DNA of 64,000 nucleotides from Salvator merianae (GCA_003586115.2 QVOM02000077.1:22559-86558), one strand, 5' to 3'; counted from the first letter of the stretch, positions 1-20,031 are shown. Translations and numbers: made by a program. The notes: generated from the sequence alone by a model not told the origin.

Positions 1-308
1 GGCGGGGGGCATGAAGCCCAGGTAAGCCTCCTGGCCTTAAGCAGTAAAGGTAGGGGGGCATGAAGCCCAGGTAAGCCTCCTGGCCTTAAGCAGTAAAGGT
101 AAGGGGGGCATGAAGCCCAGGTAAGCCTCCTGGCCTTAAGCAGTAAAGGTAAGGGGGGCATGAAGCCCAGGTAAGCCTCCTGGCCTTAAGCAGTAAAGGT
201 AGGGGGGGCATGAAGCCCAGGTAAGCCTCCTGGCCTTAAGCAGTAAAGGTAGGGGGGGCATGAAGCCCAGGTAGGCCTCCTGGCCAAGAGCAGTAAAGGT
301 AAGGGCAG
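1..308. repeat. Minisatellite, 50-bp unit, about six copies
   Basis: A unit containing 'ggcatgaagcccagg' followed by 'cctcctggccttaagcag' recurs with a period of 49-50 bp, with unit phases near 11, 60, 110, 160, 210 and 260. The first five copies are almost identical; the last copy diverges (ggccaagagcag) and the array decays after about 308. The left end is cut by the window, so the true length is unknown. The unit is not a multiple of three, and the open frames across it are a by-product of the repeat. Confidence 0.95.
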
Positions 309-2984
309 CTTGGAGCCAAGCTCCCTTGATTCTCCTGTCACTTGATGTTCCCTGCACTCAGTAATAATCCATAAACTATGCAAGGAGATACAATAGCTAT
401 GACAAATTCTGCACATAACACATTGCATAACATTTGCAGTAATTCCCAATAATAGTAAAACATTTCTTTTAAACATGAACCATATAAAACATTCAGATAT
501 TTGGCGCCAACAACATTTCCAGAGCTTCAGTGATTAGACATTTATACCATCTTAGCTCAAAGCGGCATACTTAACAATATCCCAATTTCCTGCACCTCAA
601 GAGAAACCTTGAAGCCCAGGCTAAAGCAGCTAACAGCCAACAGGCCCAGAGCAAGCTGTCTGATCGCTTAAAAGCAAAGCTCAGGATACTCCCATCTTGC
701 CAAGCATCAGGATTCAGCAGGGGACCTCGGCCACCTCTTTCAAGCCCAATAACTCAGCAGCAAGACCACAACTGTATTTCTCAAACACGACATCCACAAA
801 GTCCACTGACAAAAACCCCAATAACCCAACAGAGCAATGAAAAGAATAACCAAGCGACTTACTGTTGACGTCTTCGGCACATTGGAGACTTCAGAAGGTG
901 CAAAGGACTTCACTCTGCTGGGGACGCTGAGTCGGGCTGAAGTTCGTCGTCTTCTGCCTCGGTACCTCGAAATCCCGGTGAGCACTTAGCGACGACCGTG
1001 GGTGCCAGCAGATCTCCAACCACCTGAACAATACCTGTACAGACTTGCACACTCGGATCTCCCCTACGCTGCACAGCCAACTAGAGGTGTACAAGTTGCC
1101 AGGTCCCCTCCCTGAATTCTGACCATCATCTGGACTTTCAGTGCAAAGGCAGCTCAGCAAAAATGAATGGGGGTGCCGAATGGGGGTGCCACATTAAGTG
1201 TCCAAAAACAATTTGGTGACATGAATGAGCGTGAATAATAATAATGTCCCGAACCAGTTCTGCTCACCAAATCCGATTGGATACTGACTACAGTGGCCTT
1301 GGCATTTAGCACCACCTAGGGATGGCAAGAAATGCTTGCCGGTGCTTTTTTCAAGGCTCTGTATCAGGTTCATTTTTTTTTTTTTGGACTCCATTGCCAC
1401 GAAAGCCTAGCTGGTAATCGATGCTTGGCAAGAGGTCCAACTCCCTCCCTCCACTCTCACATCATCTCAGCTCAGAGACCCCTACCACATTTCTCAAGAC
1501 TCCAAGCTCATCACCAGGACACTGCCACGTTCCTCAAGAAAAGCTCAAGACCAACATCACACTTCTCCGGCACACAACACAACCAGAAGAGCACTGCCTC
1601 TTCGCTCAAGTCCCAGAAAACCACATGGAGTAAACTATCACATCTGTCAAGCTGCAAATCTCAAAATGGAGGCTACTAGAACTCGTGCTGGAATTCAACA
1701 TACTAACCACTGCCGCATCGCCACAGAACCAAAACTATTATTCCTTCCAAGTGTCAAAACTCAGCAAGAAAAAGGTAAATCAATGACTTACAGTTAGATG
1801 ATCTAGAATACCTCAAGACAATGAAGTCCTTGTGTCTCCTGTAAAAAGAGAAGAAAATAAGAATAAGAATATAGAGATACCCCTTGGTACTTTACAGTAA
1901 CTTTAAGACTTGCAATTTTAACCGTTTCCCACCTTAGTTTCTATGTTTGTTTTTAAGCTGCAGTAACCATCAGATACAGTAGGATATAAACACAAACTAT
2001 GTATTACTGATTTATATGCCCTGCATAAGCTGTTGGCATGCATAGCTCAATATCTTATTTGCACTCTGTACATGCCTGGATGATATAAAAGGCTACCTCA
2101 CCCTTCATTAGATAGAGTTTTGACAAGTTAACCTGTCTGTAGTGCTTCCTTTGTCAATTTCTCCAGACACTTAACAAAAACCTAAGATTTGCACTTGTGC
2201 TTTTAAAAGGGGATTATATTTACCCTACAAAGAAAGATTTCCCTTCAAAAATAAAATTATATATGGTTTAAAAGAACTGAAAGCCTTGCTATTAGAAAAA
2301 AAAATAGAAATCTAAAGTGGCAAAGGGGGGGAAATCTGTGCACTCTCTATTTTTACTGTCCTGTAAAGATTTATTTGAAATGGCCCCAGAAATTAGCACC
2401 ATATCCCTCTCCATTAATGCTTTATCATTTATTAGATACCACGTGTGAGGAGATGGAAAGGAGTAAATCTGATTTAAGGAACAGCTATATTAACAGAGAA
2501 TGAATATCCAAAGGCAGAAGCATACCAGGGGGTTTCATTTCTTGCACAGTTGTGGCCCTCAACCCAAAGAATGCCTGCAGCCACTTCACAGAACCACAGC
2601 AGCGTCCTGAAAGTCAGCATGAAGCAGATGGCAGAAAGAAACACCCCGTTTGCGGCTCAGAGATGTCTGGCAAGATGGAGTTCAAAGGCAAAAGGGGTTC
2701 AAAGAGCTGCAGAGCGGAGAACTCAGAAAAGGAGAAGACGGTTTGCAAAAGCACTGAGAGAATCAGAAAGTCCCGGTGCTAAGCAAATGTCTTATATGGT
2801 GTGCAGCAAACAGCAGCAATTGGGGGGTGGGGGAGATGGAAGCAAAGGTACTGTATAGATCACAGCTGCTTACCTGGCAGCCTTCTAGGGCTTCCAGAAC
2901 TTCAGCCCCCAGAATTCCAGAAAAAATGAAGCAGGAATCCTTCCCCTTGTGGTATTTCCGAGTTCATTTTTAGTTGGGTTTCCC
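309..2984. other. Intergenic stretch, no gene assigned
   Basis: No coding similarity was recognised. A CpG-richer patch lies at about 860-1,020. Minus-strand splice-like signals occur at 863 and at 1,792-1,838 (see findings). Open frames here are short and look non-coding. Confidence 0.5.
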
Positions 2985-3058
2985 TACTGGTTTTATTATA
3001 ACCCACTCTCAGACCTCTGGGTATAGAGCAGGATAGAAATGCAAAATAAATAAAGCCT
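2985..3058 (+). repeat. Interspersed repeat end (A-rich 'ggatagaaatgcaaaataaa')
   Basis: This fragment reads like the end of a common squamate repeat that finishes 'gg(c)atagaaat-caaaataaataaa'. Copies in the opposite orientation appear at about 25,315, 45,250 and 59,375. The family name is uncertain. Confidence 0.5.
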
Positions 3059-5984
3059 GATGCTTAATTGCAGCTGCTGTTGCCTTCAGAAAGCAACAGG
3101 ACAGTTGCAGAGGTGAGGGTAAGAAAAGAGGAGTCAGGTATTAAGGGTGCTCAGAATTTGGAAACCACAATGCAGGCTCTGAAACCAGGGCTAGAAATCT
3201 TCAGCCATATTGCACCTGTGACACTCCAGTGTTACCAAGCTGAAGAGTGTGGGTGGGTGTGAGGAAGAGATAAACTGTTGTTGATCTGTGCTGTTAATAA
3301 ATTTGCTGCAAACATTTCTAAAGGAAACATGCAACTAGTGGTTTAAATTAAAACTGGAAAGTTGGCCTGCTTTGCAACATTAATTGCATGGATAATTGTT
3401 GTGGCTAAAGGGGATAACAACAAAAACCAATTTCTCATTTGAGCTTAAGTACCTGATTCATTAGCAAAAGAGGCAGCTAAACCAAGTGGGTAGGGTTACT
3501 TGTGAGGAAATCACATAGCAGTTAGAGGGAGGGAAACTTCCCTTCATGTTTCCGAGGCCCACAAAAAAGAAAGGGGCAAGAGGAAGGTTGAAATATGGAT
3601 TTTAATGCTGTTAAAAGTGCCAGAGAAGGTAGACTTGAGGCTTTGGGCATGGCAGGCAAAACCTGACTTTAAAGAGAGGTTTTGACTTTACTTGCCATAA
3701 AAAAAATCTCTTCAGACAGGCTGGTCAGAAAAAGTAAGTTCCAGCCAGAAGTTTTTGGGGAAAAATTAAAATACAGTTGGTGGAAGCTGGCAGAAATCCC
3801 AGAGTGAATCCCAGCATGGATCAGTTGCTAAGGGGACAAAAGCACAAACCAAAGAAAATATTGCTCTAAAAATCTACCATGTTCCAACTGTGTTGTGATC
3901 AAAAGCTACTTGCTGTTTATACTATACCTAAAGCCTGGTATGGGTTACCAGTAACCACCAGGTTTTGGTAGAGTACTGTAGCACATAAAAAGAAAAAACC
4001 CTCAGCAGCACCCATCGCTACTCTTAAAATAAAGTTTGTTTTGTTATCAGTTTGTTTCACACCACCTTATTCCAAGTAACTGTGAGAGAAAAAAGAACAC
4101 TTGCAGCATTAAAAAAGACCATTTCTAGTCACACAGAGCAAACATACAAATGTTTTTCAACCTAAACTCAATCCAGCCTGCCTTAGGCCTAGGATATATG
4201 AGCCTCGGAGGGACCTAAGGGAGGGGGCAATTTTAAACATGTTAAGTTTATTTTGTTATCTTTTATCATTGTTTGTATTATTCCTTTTAGAACTGGTGTA
4301 TTTGGCAATGGGGATATATTCACAAGTTTGTTTTTTTTATGTTTGCTAGTAACATTAACCAAGAACCTGCCAATGGTCACAGCAGAAAATCAAAATTTAG
4401 CAGATAGAACTTGCGTTTAAACTCACTCTCTCAAGAACAAAGCACTTGGAGAATCCATGGCCAAACAGTACAGGATACTGGAAGACACCAGAAAAGGAGA
4501 CAGAGCAGCAGACATGGGAAGGAACTCAGACTACAGAGCAAGAATCCAGAGCTGCTGCTCTTTCAGTGTCAAGGAAGCAAATGAACCAGAGCTGGGTTCT
4601 CAGCAAGCCTCTTATAAGCTGATTCCATCATAAGCTGCACCTGTGACTGCAGGGTGGCGATCACGAGACAGGCAGACATCACGAGCAGCTGTTCCCAATC
4701 AGCACCACAAGATGGAGCTCTTAAATTATCCCTGACCTAGATCTACATCCCTTCATAATACAGAGCAGGCTTTAACTCCCATTCTGTGCCATATTCCAAG
4801 TCTAAAATGCTGGCTTCTGTTATTGCCTTGCAATGACCATTTTTAAAAAATAAAAATTGTAAGTCCCCTTCTCTACTACTCAGTGGCTAATACAGTCACC
4901 TTAAGAAGAGCTTTGAATCTGGAAAAGCAGCACCCTGTTCAAAAAATCATAACCTATAGATCTCATTTACCTAATCAAAATTACTGTTTTAAAGACCAGA
5001 AGACTCAGATATGGCTTAGCCGTCAGCATTTCTCAAGATATGGTCTTATTTAATAGATAAGACAATCCACTTGTATAGTCTATTTCCTTCTCCTTTTTTC
5101 CTTAGTAATTTAGACAGAAAAAAGAAAAGGAATTATGCATATAGTGAACAAGAGAGAGATGGGGAAAAGGATTAGATCCTTGGCAAGGATCCCTTCTAGG
5201 CAAGGTTTGGTCTCTTCTTTTTTTCCAGCTTCTACCTTTTTCCCACTTTGGTGCCATACAGCTGTGTGATGCCAATGATGCCAATTTTAATTCAACCTCC
5301 TCTCTGCACAGCTGCATTCAGCCCACTTTCCATGTGGACCTGCCCTCCATTTCTTTGAGCATGCAGAGTATTTAAAAGGAGGGTCTTTGGGGACAGAACT
5401 AGTAGAAAGGATCAGAGAGGGGATGTTTTTAGCCCCCCTACTTCCACCAAAAGGACCTCTTGTTTGTCAATAAAGGCTTCTGCCTGTAGGGGATTTTCAG
5501 GAGCAAGATGACTGAGGCCAAAAGAGAAAAAAAGAGAGAGGGGGAAAGCAAGATTTATTATGTAAATTAATTTTCTGTTTATTCAGGTGCTTTACATAGA
5601 ATGTCAAGGACATTAGGTATGCATAGAGAAAAAGGACCGCAGCAGAGAATTTGCAGGAGGCGCTTGGGGATGGCTGAGATCAAACAGCAGTGTAAGGGGG
5701 ATATTTTTTCCAACTTGGGGGTGGGGGGAGACTTGTCCAGGCTCTTGGAAATACTGTAGACACAGATGGCAGGGCAGCAGAATATCTCAGGACTGGCTGG
5801 CAGGGCAACCAGGAGAAGCCATTCACCTGCAGGTCAGCTCAGAATAGATAGACCTGGGGGTGGGATTCATCTACCATATAAGGCTGAATTGTTCCTAGAC
5901 AGTGCCAGCAGAAAGGCTGAAAGAGGGGATGGACGTATGGTTGGATGTAGCAGCTTTTGTCAACCTGGTGTTGTAAGCAGAGAA
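3059..5984. other. Intergenic stretch, nothing recognised
   Basis: AT-rich unique-looking sequence. No exon with a credible splice context, no RNA gene and no repeat family was recognised. Confidence 0.5.
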
Positions 5985-6040
5985 TTGTGGGATTGGAAGG
6001 GGCAGGAAAGAGCATCTAGACCAACTGTTTGGGAAGGAGT
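5985..6040 (-). mobile_element. CR1-like LINE 3' end fragment
   Basis: The segment 'gggattggaaggggc' followed by 'catctagaccaactg' matches the reverse complement of the widespread CR1-type terminal motif (ggttggactagatg... cccttccaa). It is a short, decayed copy. Confidence 0.45.
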
Positions 6041-7064
6041 GTCTTGGAAATAGCAGGGGTTGCTGTGCAAATTCCCAAGGAAGGAGGGTTGAAATCTGCT
6101 CAATATCATGTCTGTGAGTTGCTGGTTTTCTTAGTATTCCTGAGATAGGTGGTGTTCTCTGGTCCCATCCATGCTGATAAGCTGGCTCTGATGGGAAGAT
6201 GCTTTCTAGGGTCGGGTACCACGGTGGGTGTAGTCCTATTAGCTGTCTCCTGTTCCTGACTGAACAGCAGCTCAAGTGTGACAGGAGCATGCAGGGTGCA
6301 AAGCAGAGCAAGGAAACCTGCTGCTCAACTTTCTCCCTTTGGCTAAGCTACATCTGTTGGATGACTGCCAAGAAGAAGGAACGTATCACAAAAAAGAGAG
6401 GGCTCCGGTGACTTAAAATGTGACACGTTTTCATCTTCTGTAGGGCACTATCTGGGCTAAAGACTGGAAGATGGAAAGTGGAATCTTGGCAAACAAATAT
6501 ACCTGGCAGCGTGTTCACCCATCTGCCTGCACAACGTTGGGTCTGTGTGGCTAAAGAAAATGAATCTCTAGCCCGAACGCTGGGGCTAGAAGAAACAAAA
6601 GGGTTCTCATGGGAGAAACAGAATTTCCACCGTCTTTGGTTTGTTGTGTATTTTATTTTTAAACAGTTTTCATGCTGGCTGTTCTATTTTTATTATACTT
6701 TGAAAAGCAATCGGGGACTTTAGTGTGAAGGTGGCAGGATAAGTATAAAATGAAATGGCATCGAATTTATGTGGATGGGAACGTTCACCCTAAAGGGAGT
6801 CCTATGGCTATATCAGTGGCGAATCTGTCTATTTGATGCTCCGTGGGGCCAGAAACCTCACCTCCTCCTTCCTCCCTTCTTAATTCATCTTTTTCTTTTC
6901 TCTTTAACCAGACCTTGGGAAGATGACCTCTCACCTTCAGGACACCTTGCAAAAGAGGCCTGGTCCTCGGCCAGCCTGCAGAATAGAAAGTTGTCCATGT
7001 GGACAGACAGGTGGACATTCTCTTTACCAAGCAGCAGGCCCGTTTAGATCAAAGGCATTTCCTA

Positions 7065-7815
7065 CCTGTTTTTTTTCCCCTGTGATATTTTTTTTATTTG
7101 TTTTAAGAATACAAAAAAACATATGTCAAGTTCCCAGATGGATACATTTATATAAGTAGCCATTCATTGAATAAATTGCTGACTTCCCACCCTCTTCAAA
7201 AGTTTATCTTGCATTCCTTTTCTTGTGGCCCTGTTTTCTCAGTTCCCTTCTTCTTCCGACACGTCTTCTTTCATCTTTATTCTTCAAATACAGCGATGAC
7301 AAGCTCATTTTCTAATTCTTGTAGAAAGTCAGTAAAGGGTTTCCAGTTTTTAACGAACTTATCCAGTCTTATTTCTCAATAAGTTTGTCAATTTATCCAT
7401 CTCATCAAGGTCCATCATCTTAATCAACCAGTCGTCTACTGTAGGTATTTTGTCCTCTTTCCATTTTTGTGCATAGACAATTCTAGTCACCATCTACTGA
7501 ATAAAAACATTAATATGAAAACATTAAAAGTTGTCCTCTACTATACTTAATAAATAAAATTCTGGTTTAAAAGGAATATTTGTTCTTAATATCTTCTGCA
7601 TGACGGTAAATATTTGCAACCAAAATGTTTTGGCTTTAGAGCAAGTCCACCACATATGAGGAAAAGTACCTTCTTGTGTTTTGCATTTCCAACACCTGTC
7701 AGAGATACCTTGATACGTTTTCGACAGTTTGCAGGGCATTGAATACTGCCTGGGTTTTTGATCTGCCCAGTGGCTGCTCAGAGAACATACACTTACGTGG
7801 CATTGGTTGCCAATT
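7065..7815 (-). mobile_element. L1 LINE fragment, ORF2 C-terminal end
   Basis: The minus strand at about 7,524-7,760 translates to a segment with a CWKC motif, then FPHMWWTC and a FW...F-hydrophobic run ending in YLLSI. This is the pattern of the extreme C-terminus of L1 ORF2. Beyond two stops the same strand resumes with VTRIVYAQKWKEDKIPTV and DEMDKLTNLL, typical of the last block of L1 ORF2. The element ends in a T-rich stretch on the + strand near 7,065-7,090, consistent with an old poly(A). It is 5'-truncated and interrupted by stops, so inactive. Confidence 0.8.
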
Positions 7816-7829
7816 GTTGCCAATTCTTT

Positions 7830-7885
7830 TTAACTACAACTCCCATGATCCTTAGCTAAGACTAAGTCTGGGAGTCACAGTCTTC
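7830..7885. repeat. Fold-back (MITE-like) 'actacaactcccat' element
   Basis: The left arm 'aactacaactcccatgatcc' pairs imperfectly with the reverse complement of a right arm ending 'ctgggagtcacagtctt'. The same fold-back type recurs at about 26,341, 47,849 and 63,605. It is non-coding and common in squamate genomes. Confidence 0.55.
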
Positions 7886-8124
7886 CCCCCCCCCAAAAAA
7901 AGGATGTTTTCCCCACTGTGGCTGTAACTGGCAGGAAACAGGCAGCTGTGTATAAGAATCTTGTTTGTGCAGGGATCCAGAGCAAAGGAGCTTTCCAAGG
8001 TCTGTTCACATGGATCCTTCAAGAGAAAGCACTCAATGTACCTCTGCTTGACTCTTGAACTATTGCAGAATAGAAGCTTTAAAATCCTTATTCTGGCTGC
8101 TTCATTTTGGGAAGACAGAGAGCA

Positions 8125-8226
8125 AACTGGTAGTGCCAACTGCCAAGGGTCACCAGTTCAATCCTCAGCCTCTCCCCAGAAATAGTCAACAAAGAACCAC
8201 TTCTGTACCTCTGCCAAGAAATCTGC
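8125..8226 (+). mobile_element. tRNA-derived SINE copy 1 (degenerate)
   Basis: The order 'ccaactgccaagggtcacc', the B-box-like 'agttcaatcctcagcctct', then 'ccacttctgtacctctgcc' matches the neighbouring copy at 8,227 block for block. The B-box-like stretch indicates a pol III tRNA-derived head. The exact family name cannot be fixed from sequence alone. Confidence 0.6.
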
Positions 8227-8345
8227 ATAGAGGGGCAAACTGCCTGGAAAGCAGAAGGTTGCCGGTTCAATCCCCAGCCCCTCCCCAGAAGTAGGCAATG
8301 GCAAATCACCTCTGTATGTCTGCCACGAAAAACAATGCATGATCA
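8227..8345 (+). mobile_element. tRNA-derived SINE copy 2
   Basis: The sequence contains 'ctggaaagcagaaggt', the B-box-like 'ggttcaatccccagcccc', then 'ggcaatggcaaatcacctct' and a body ending near a run of 'caacaatcaag'. It is the best-preserved of several copies in the window (14,155; 20,695; 45,505). Confidence 0.7.
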
Positions 8346-10740
8346 ACAATCAAGAGTTGTCCACGACTGACCAGTACCCAGCAACAGTATTGCCCAGTCT
8401 CCACCAAGCTAAACGTAGCCAGTTCTCTCCACTGGACACCCTTTCCAGGCCTCGATCCTCTTCGTGGCCCCCCTCTGAGCCTCCTCTGCACTTTATCTCA
8501 GTCTTTCTATCTATGGCTTCTGTCCATGACATCTGCTGGGATCAGAGCGGGTCTTTGGCAGTGGGCAAAGAGTGGCCTGCTGATGGGCTTTCTGTTGGCA
8601 CAGCTGTTCAGGCTGCTAGACTGGCACTTTTGGAGAAAATGAGTCAGGGAGGGGCAGTGGCATGTGGAGGGGGGACACAGCTGTTGTCCGTCCCTTCTGG
8701 GAGTTGTAGTTCAGCTGAGAGTGGAAGGCCAGAGGGGCTGGCAGAATTCTCCCGGTCACCCTAGTTAGAATGATGGCAGACAGAGGAGCCATTTTATTTT
8801 AGGTTACATTCTACATTATATTTCATTGTATCACCTTATGGTCATTAGGCTTACACAAATATTTTTAAAAGCATGAAACAGACATGGAAGTGAAAAAGCA
8901 TGAAACTGTGTTCAAATGAACAAGGCATTCGAGCATTTAAAGATGCTTTCGAGTAACAAAAAATTAAAAGCAAATCTTAAAACTGAGAGGGACTTCCCAG
9001 AGCCATTTGCCCTATCAGGTGGGCATCATAGTGAAGAACACCCCCACATCCCCTTGGGTAGGTGGAATTTTTGCCCTTCCAAGGCATCCATATTGTATTC
9101 CCAACCCCTATCGTTTTGGGTGCCAAATAAAGAATAATGAGGGGCAGCCGCTTCTGAGCATGCCTTAATAAGCAAACTAGGGGAAAAGTTTATCTGTTTT
9201 CCCAACAACTGTATGTGACTTGAAAAGCTATTTTCTGAGCAGTCGCTAGATGGCACAGCTGCCTCAGAGATGATTTCACAGCTTGATCTGTTTCCAGTAT
9301 TGGTTTTTTATATACTATTTTTCTTAATATCTGGTTTTATTGGCAGTGATATGGTCAAATGACTAATCAATGAAAACTGGTTGCTGTTAGTGGTGATGGT
9401 AGATGCCATTCATCAACGCATTTATATCAGTATTGAGTATTATTTAGGATTATTTGTTCAAATAGTAAATACTCTTTATTGGCGTGCGTTTATAGCAGTA
9501 CCAAATATTATTTAGGGCTATTTCATTGTAATAGGAAATATTTCTTCATGTGCTTGATTTCTCCACATGAAACGTTGAATTGCAAGATACTGTATTAACA
9601 TTTGGCTTCAAAAGGGATTTAGGACGTTTTGAGATGGGGGGGGAGTTGAATGCCAGCCGCAAGGGACACTTGGTTGGCGGATCCTGACAGACAGACCCTT
9701 AACTAACAAGTGCTCATCGTAAGAGAATGCTCAGCATCCAGTGTTGTTGTTTCCTCCAGCTTCCATCCTCCAAAAACATAAGGAGATCTTTAATGCATAT
9801 ATAGATATATATTTTTGGAATATTTATGTATTTAAAATGTGAGTGTGGGAAAAATCAAAATACAGCACATACAATAGGGACGCATGCCCAGCTGAAGTGC
9901 AATGGAGGTACTTTGCAGTGCTCCTTTCCTGCCCAAACTCTTTGGTTGCCTCTTCGGCTCTCCCAATGAGGACTTTGTGCCACTAAAAAGTGTGTCAAAG
10001 CATAAGTCTGTTTGCATATAAATATGCCCATGGTGAAGCTAATGCATAATGTATATTTTAAATATGTTTACATAGATATCCTGCAAATATATTCTCACTA
10101 CCAAATACTTCTGTATGTGTCATTATTTGAGAAGTCATTGCTGGCGTTCATTGTATCTAGGGGAGGAAAGGGGAGGCCTTGGTTTGTGCTCCTCTGGGGG
10201 AAGAGACATCTTCCCCTACTGGAGATGTGGCAGAATTGGTTTTCTTCTTAAAGCCTAAAATGGCTTTAGAAATATTATTAAAAAATACAATCTTATACCA
10301 AATTGAGCCAATACGTGAAAGGTTTAGTGAGATGTTTATTTTTTTAACGTTAGAACAGCTTTTCCTTCTTGATACAGGCAGGGCAGGGACGCGAGAGACC
10401 TTACAGCCCCGGTACCCGCCCTGTGGCCGCCAGTCGACTCCATCTGAGCGAAGCCCGCAGGAAGAAGGACAATGCTGAAGATCTGAAGAACAGCCCTTCA
10501 GAAAATTTTGAAGCGCACGGGTGGCCCAACCAATGCCAGCTTTCCTCTGTCTTACCTGCCCAAGCTCAGCAGGCTCAGGGGCTGCAGCTCAGTATGAAGA
10601 CCCCCCCCCCCAAGAAACACCCTACACAAAACTCAGGGGTCTAAACCACGTTGCCTAGTCAGATAACAAACCACCTACTTCAAGCCAGAGTCCTGAATCC
10701 CTCATCCAAAAACATTTTTATCTCAGTGAATGAGATTCAA
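8346..10740. other. Intergenic stretch upstream of the NDE1 promoter
   Basis: Mostly AT-rich sequence with an 'ctgggagttgtagttcagc' remnant near 8,697. GC content rises from about 10,380. No gene or exon could be supported. Confidence 0.5.
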
Positions 10741-11560
10741 CTAAACGGGGGCTCGGCGCGGTGCGGGAGAGCAACCGCAGCACTCGCCTCTCTCAACTCC
10801 CAGAACCCCAAAATACTGAAGGATGCGTTAACAACCCTCTCAACATGCCCCGTGCGCGCCGCGCTGAGGCGGCAGGAGGCGTTAAAAATACTAAAGCGCA
10901 GGGACGGCATAAAGCCCCTGCTCCACCCGCTCAAAATCGCCGCTGAGGAGGCTGAAAAAACGCGCGAGTGGATGACATAAGAGACAAGTTCATATAGAAA
11001 CAGGCAAGAAGTTAAGTTTTCAACGGCCAGAGCGCATCGGGCGACGCCACTGATTGGCCGGGTCGCCTGGGGCGCAGCCAATGAGAGGCCGCGCAGCAGG
11101 GCCTGTTTGTAATGTTTCAGTCGGAGGTCGGACGGGGCAGACGCGACCGGCAACTCCCGAGGAGAACTCACAGCGCTTTCGACCTGGACGCGGCGGGTCC
11201 GGAGCGGCGCGATCGTGGCTGCGGCAGGTAAGCACGCCGGGCCCAGGGAGGGAGAGTTCCTCCGCCGAACCCTCGTGGAACCCTTAATCCGCGCCGTATG
11301 AAACAGGGTAGGGGGAGAAATCGGGTGGGTGAAGAAAATGGGGGTCCGACCATGAGCCGCTGTCTTCTCCGTACCCCCCCCGCGGGAACTCTGTGGAGAG
11401 CACTTATCCGGGGGATCCCGGCAAGGACTATGGAACTGAGAAGGGGGCCGCGGGCGGGAGGAAAAGAGGGGGAATTGCGCCTGCTGGGAAACGAATGGTC
11501 ACTGCGTGCGCTGCGTCCCTCCCCGCGCCTTTTCCTTCACGATGATGCCTGTCGGTCGAC
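10741..11560. promoter_or_regulatory. CpG-rich NDE1 promoter with two CCAAT boxes
   Basis: CpG dinucleotides are dense here and sparse on both sides. An inverted CCAAT box (ATTGG) lies at 11,053-11,057 and a direct one (CCAAT) at 11,078-11,082, 20 bp apart, just upstream of the likely NDE1 start. No TATA box is seen, which fits a broad CpG-island promoter of a housekeeping or cell-cycle gene. NF-Y binding is inferred from the CCAAT pair. Two opposed CCAAT boxes are also compatible with a bidirectional promoter. Confidence 0.75.
11100..11227 (+). other. NDE1: NDE1 exon 1 (non-coding, 5' end approximate)
   Basis: A strong donor (GCGGCAG|GTAAGC) ends this exon at 11,227 inside the CpG-rich promoter. 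The next usable acceptor is at 12,443. The 5' boundary is a guess placed just downstream of the CCAAT pair; no transcription start can be read directly. Confidence 0.6.
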
Positions 11561-11984
11561 CGTTCACACCGTTTCTTAGATGGCACCTTGACAAACATGG
11601 CCTGCCTGCCCAGGCTTCTTTGGTTTAGTGCATGCCTGGCCTTGACTTTGTAAAGATTTTTTTAAAACTCACGCGTTTGAAAAAGATACCGTAACAGCTA
11701 CTTAAAAACAGGCTAATCTGTTTAGAGCTGAGGGCTGGGCAGCCAGCCTCCGAAGTTCCCCAGATGGATTCTTTCCCACAAACTGGGAACGACAGGGTGG
11801 CATCTGCCATAAGGACATGAACACAAAAAGCTCAGCAGAACACTTTGTGCCAGCTACAGGTAAGGTGCCCTGGACTAGCAGCTTCTGGCAATCGTTTTGG
11901 TCGGTGAGCTGATTTGGAAAAGCTTCCATGTTCTTCCATAAAGCTCAAGGGATACCTCGCTTCCAGTATCATCAGCATTGCACA

Positions 11985-12215
11985 CTGGCTAAAGGGTCAG
12001 GCCGGGACCCATTACAGTCCCTGGCTGGGTTCAAATCCCACCTTCATCTTTATATCCTTTCCTATACAGTGAGCTCTCTACGTGGGTTATAATAATTAAA
12101 ATGCATAAAACCATAGTTGAAACAGATACAAACCTAGGTGCAAAAGCTCTCTGGGGACCTCTTCTGTGTACCTACCTTACAGGGCTGTTGTGTGGGTAGG
12201 AGACTAACGTGCTGC
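11985..12215 (+). mobile_element. SINE-like repeat in NDE1 intron 1
   Basis: The B-box-like 'ctgggttcaaatcccacctt' is followed downstream by 'accttacagggctgttgtg', the order seen in a common squamate tRNA-derived SINE (gttcaaatcc ... cctcacagggttgttgtg). The copy is diverged and may be interrupted. Confidence 0.5.
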
Positions 12216-12467
12216 ATCTTTGGAGGAGAAGTAGGTTGTCAGCACCATAAATAGATGAACTGGCAGCCTCTAGGAACCCCATTCTCCTCCATGAGTCCTT
12301 TTTTGGACCATCCAGGATTGTCACCAGCACCACCCCTTGGAATGTGAACCATAACTCCACTCCTTTCATGTTATTTCACGCTGATGGGGAGAGCAAGAGG
12401 GCAACTTCATTTTTCATTCCTCCTTTCTACCCCACTCCATAGGAAACAATGCTGAAGGATTTCAAAG

Positions 12468-20031
<7,564 letters not shown>

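Noticed and set aside
2075..2175. TATA-like 'gatataaaaggctacc' as a promoter or solo LTR
   Set aside because: No downstream exon, no matching LTR boundaries or target duplication could be seen.
10737..11171. 144-codon minus-strand and 109-codon + strand open frames at the CpG island
   Set aside because: GC-rich DNA is poor in stop codons; the frames show no family similarity and overlap each other and the promoter.
11100..11300. miR-484 hairpin, which lies at the NDE1 5' end in mammals
   Set aside because: No sequence resembling the mature miR-484 was found in or near exon 1.
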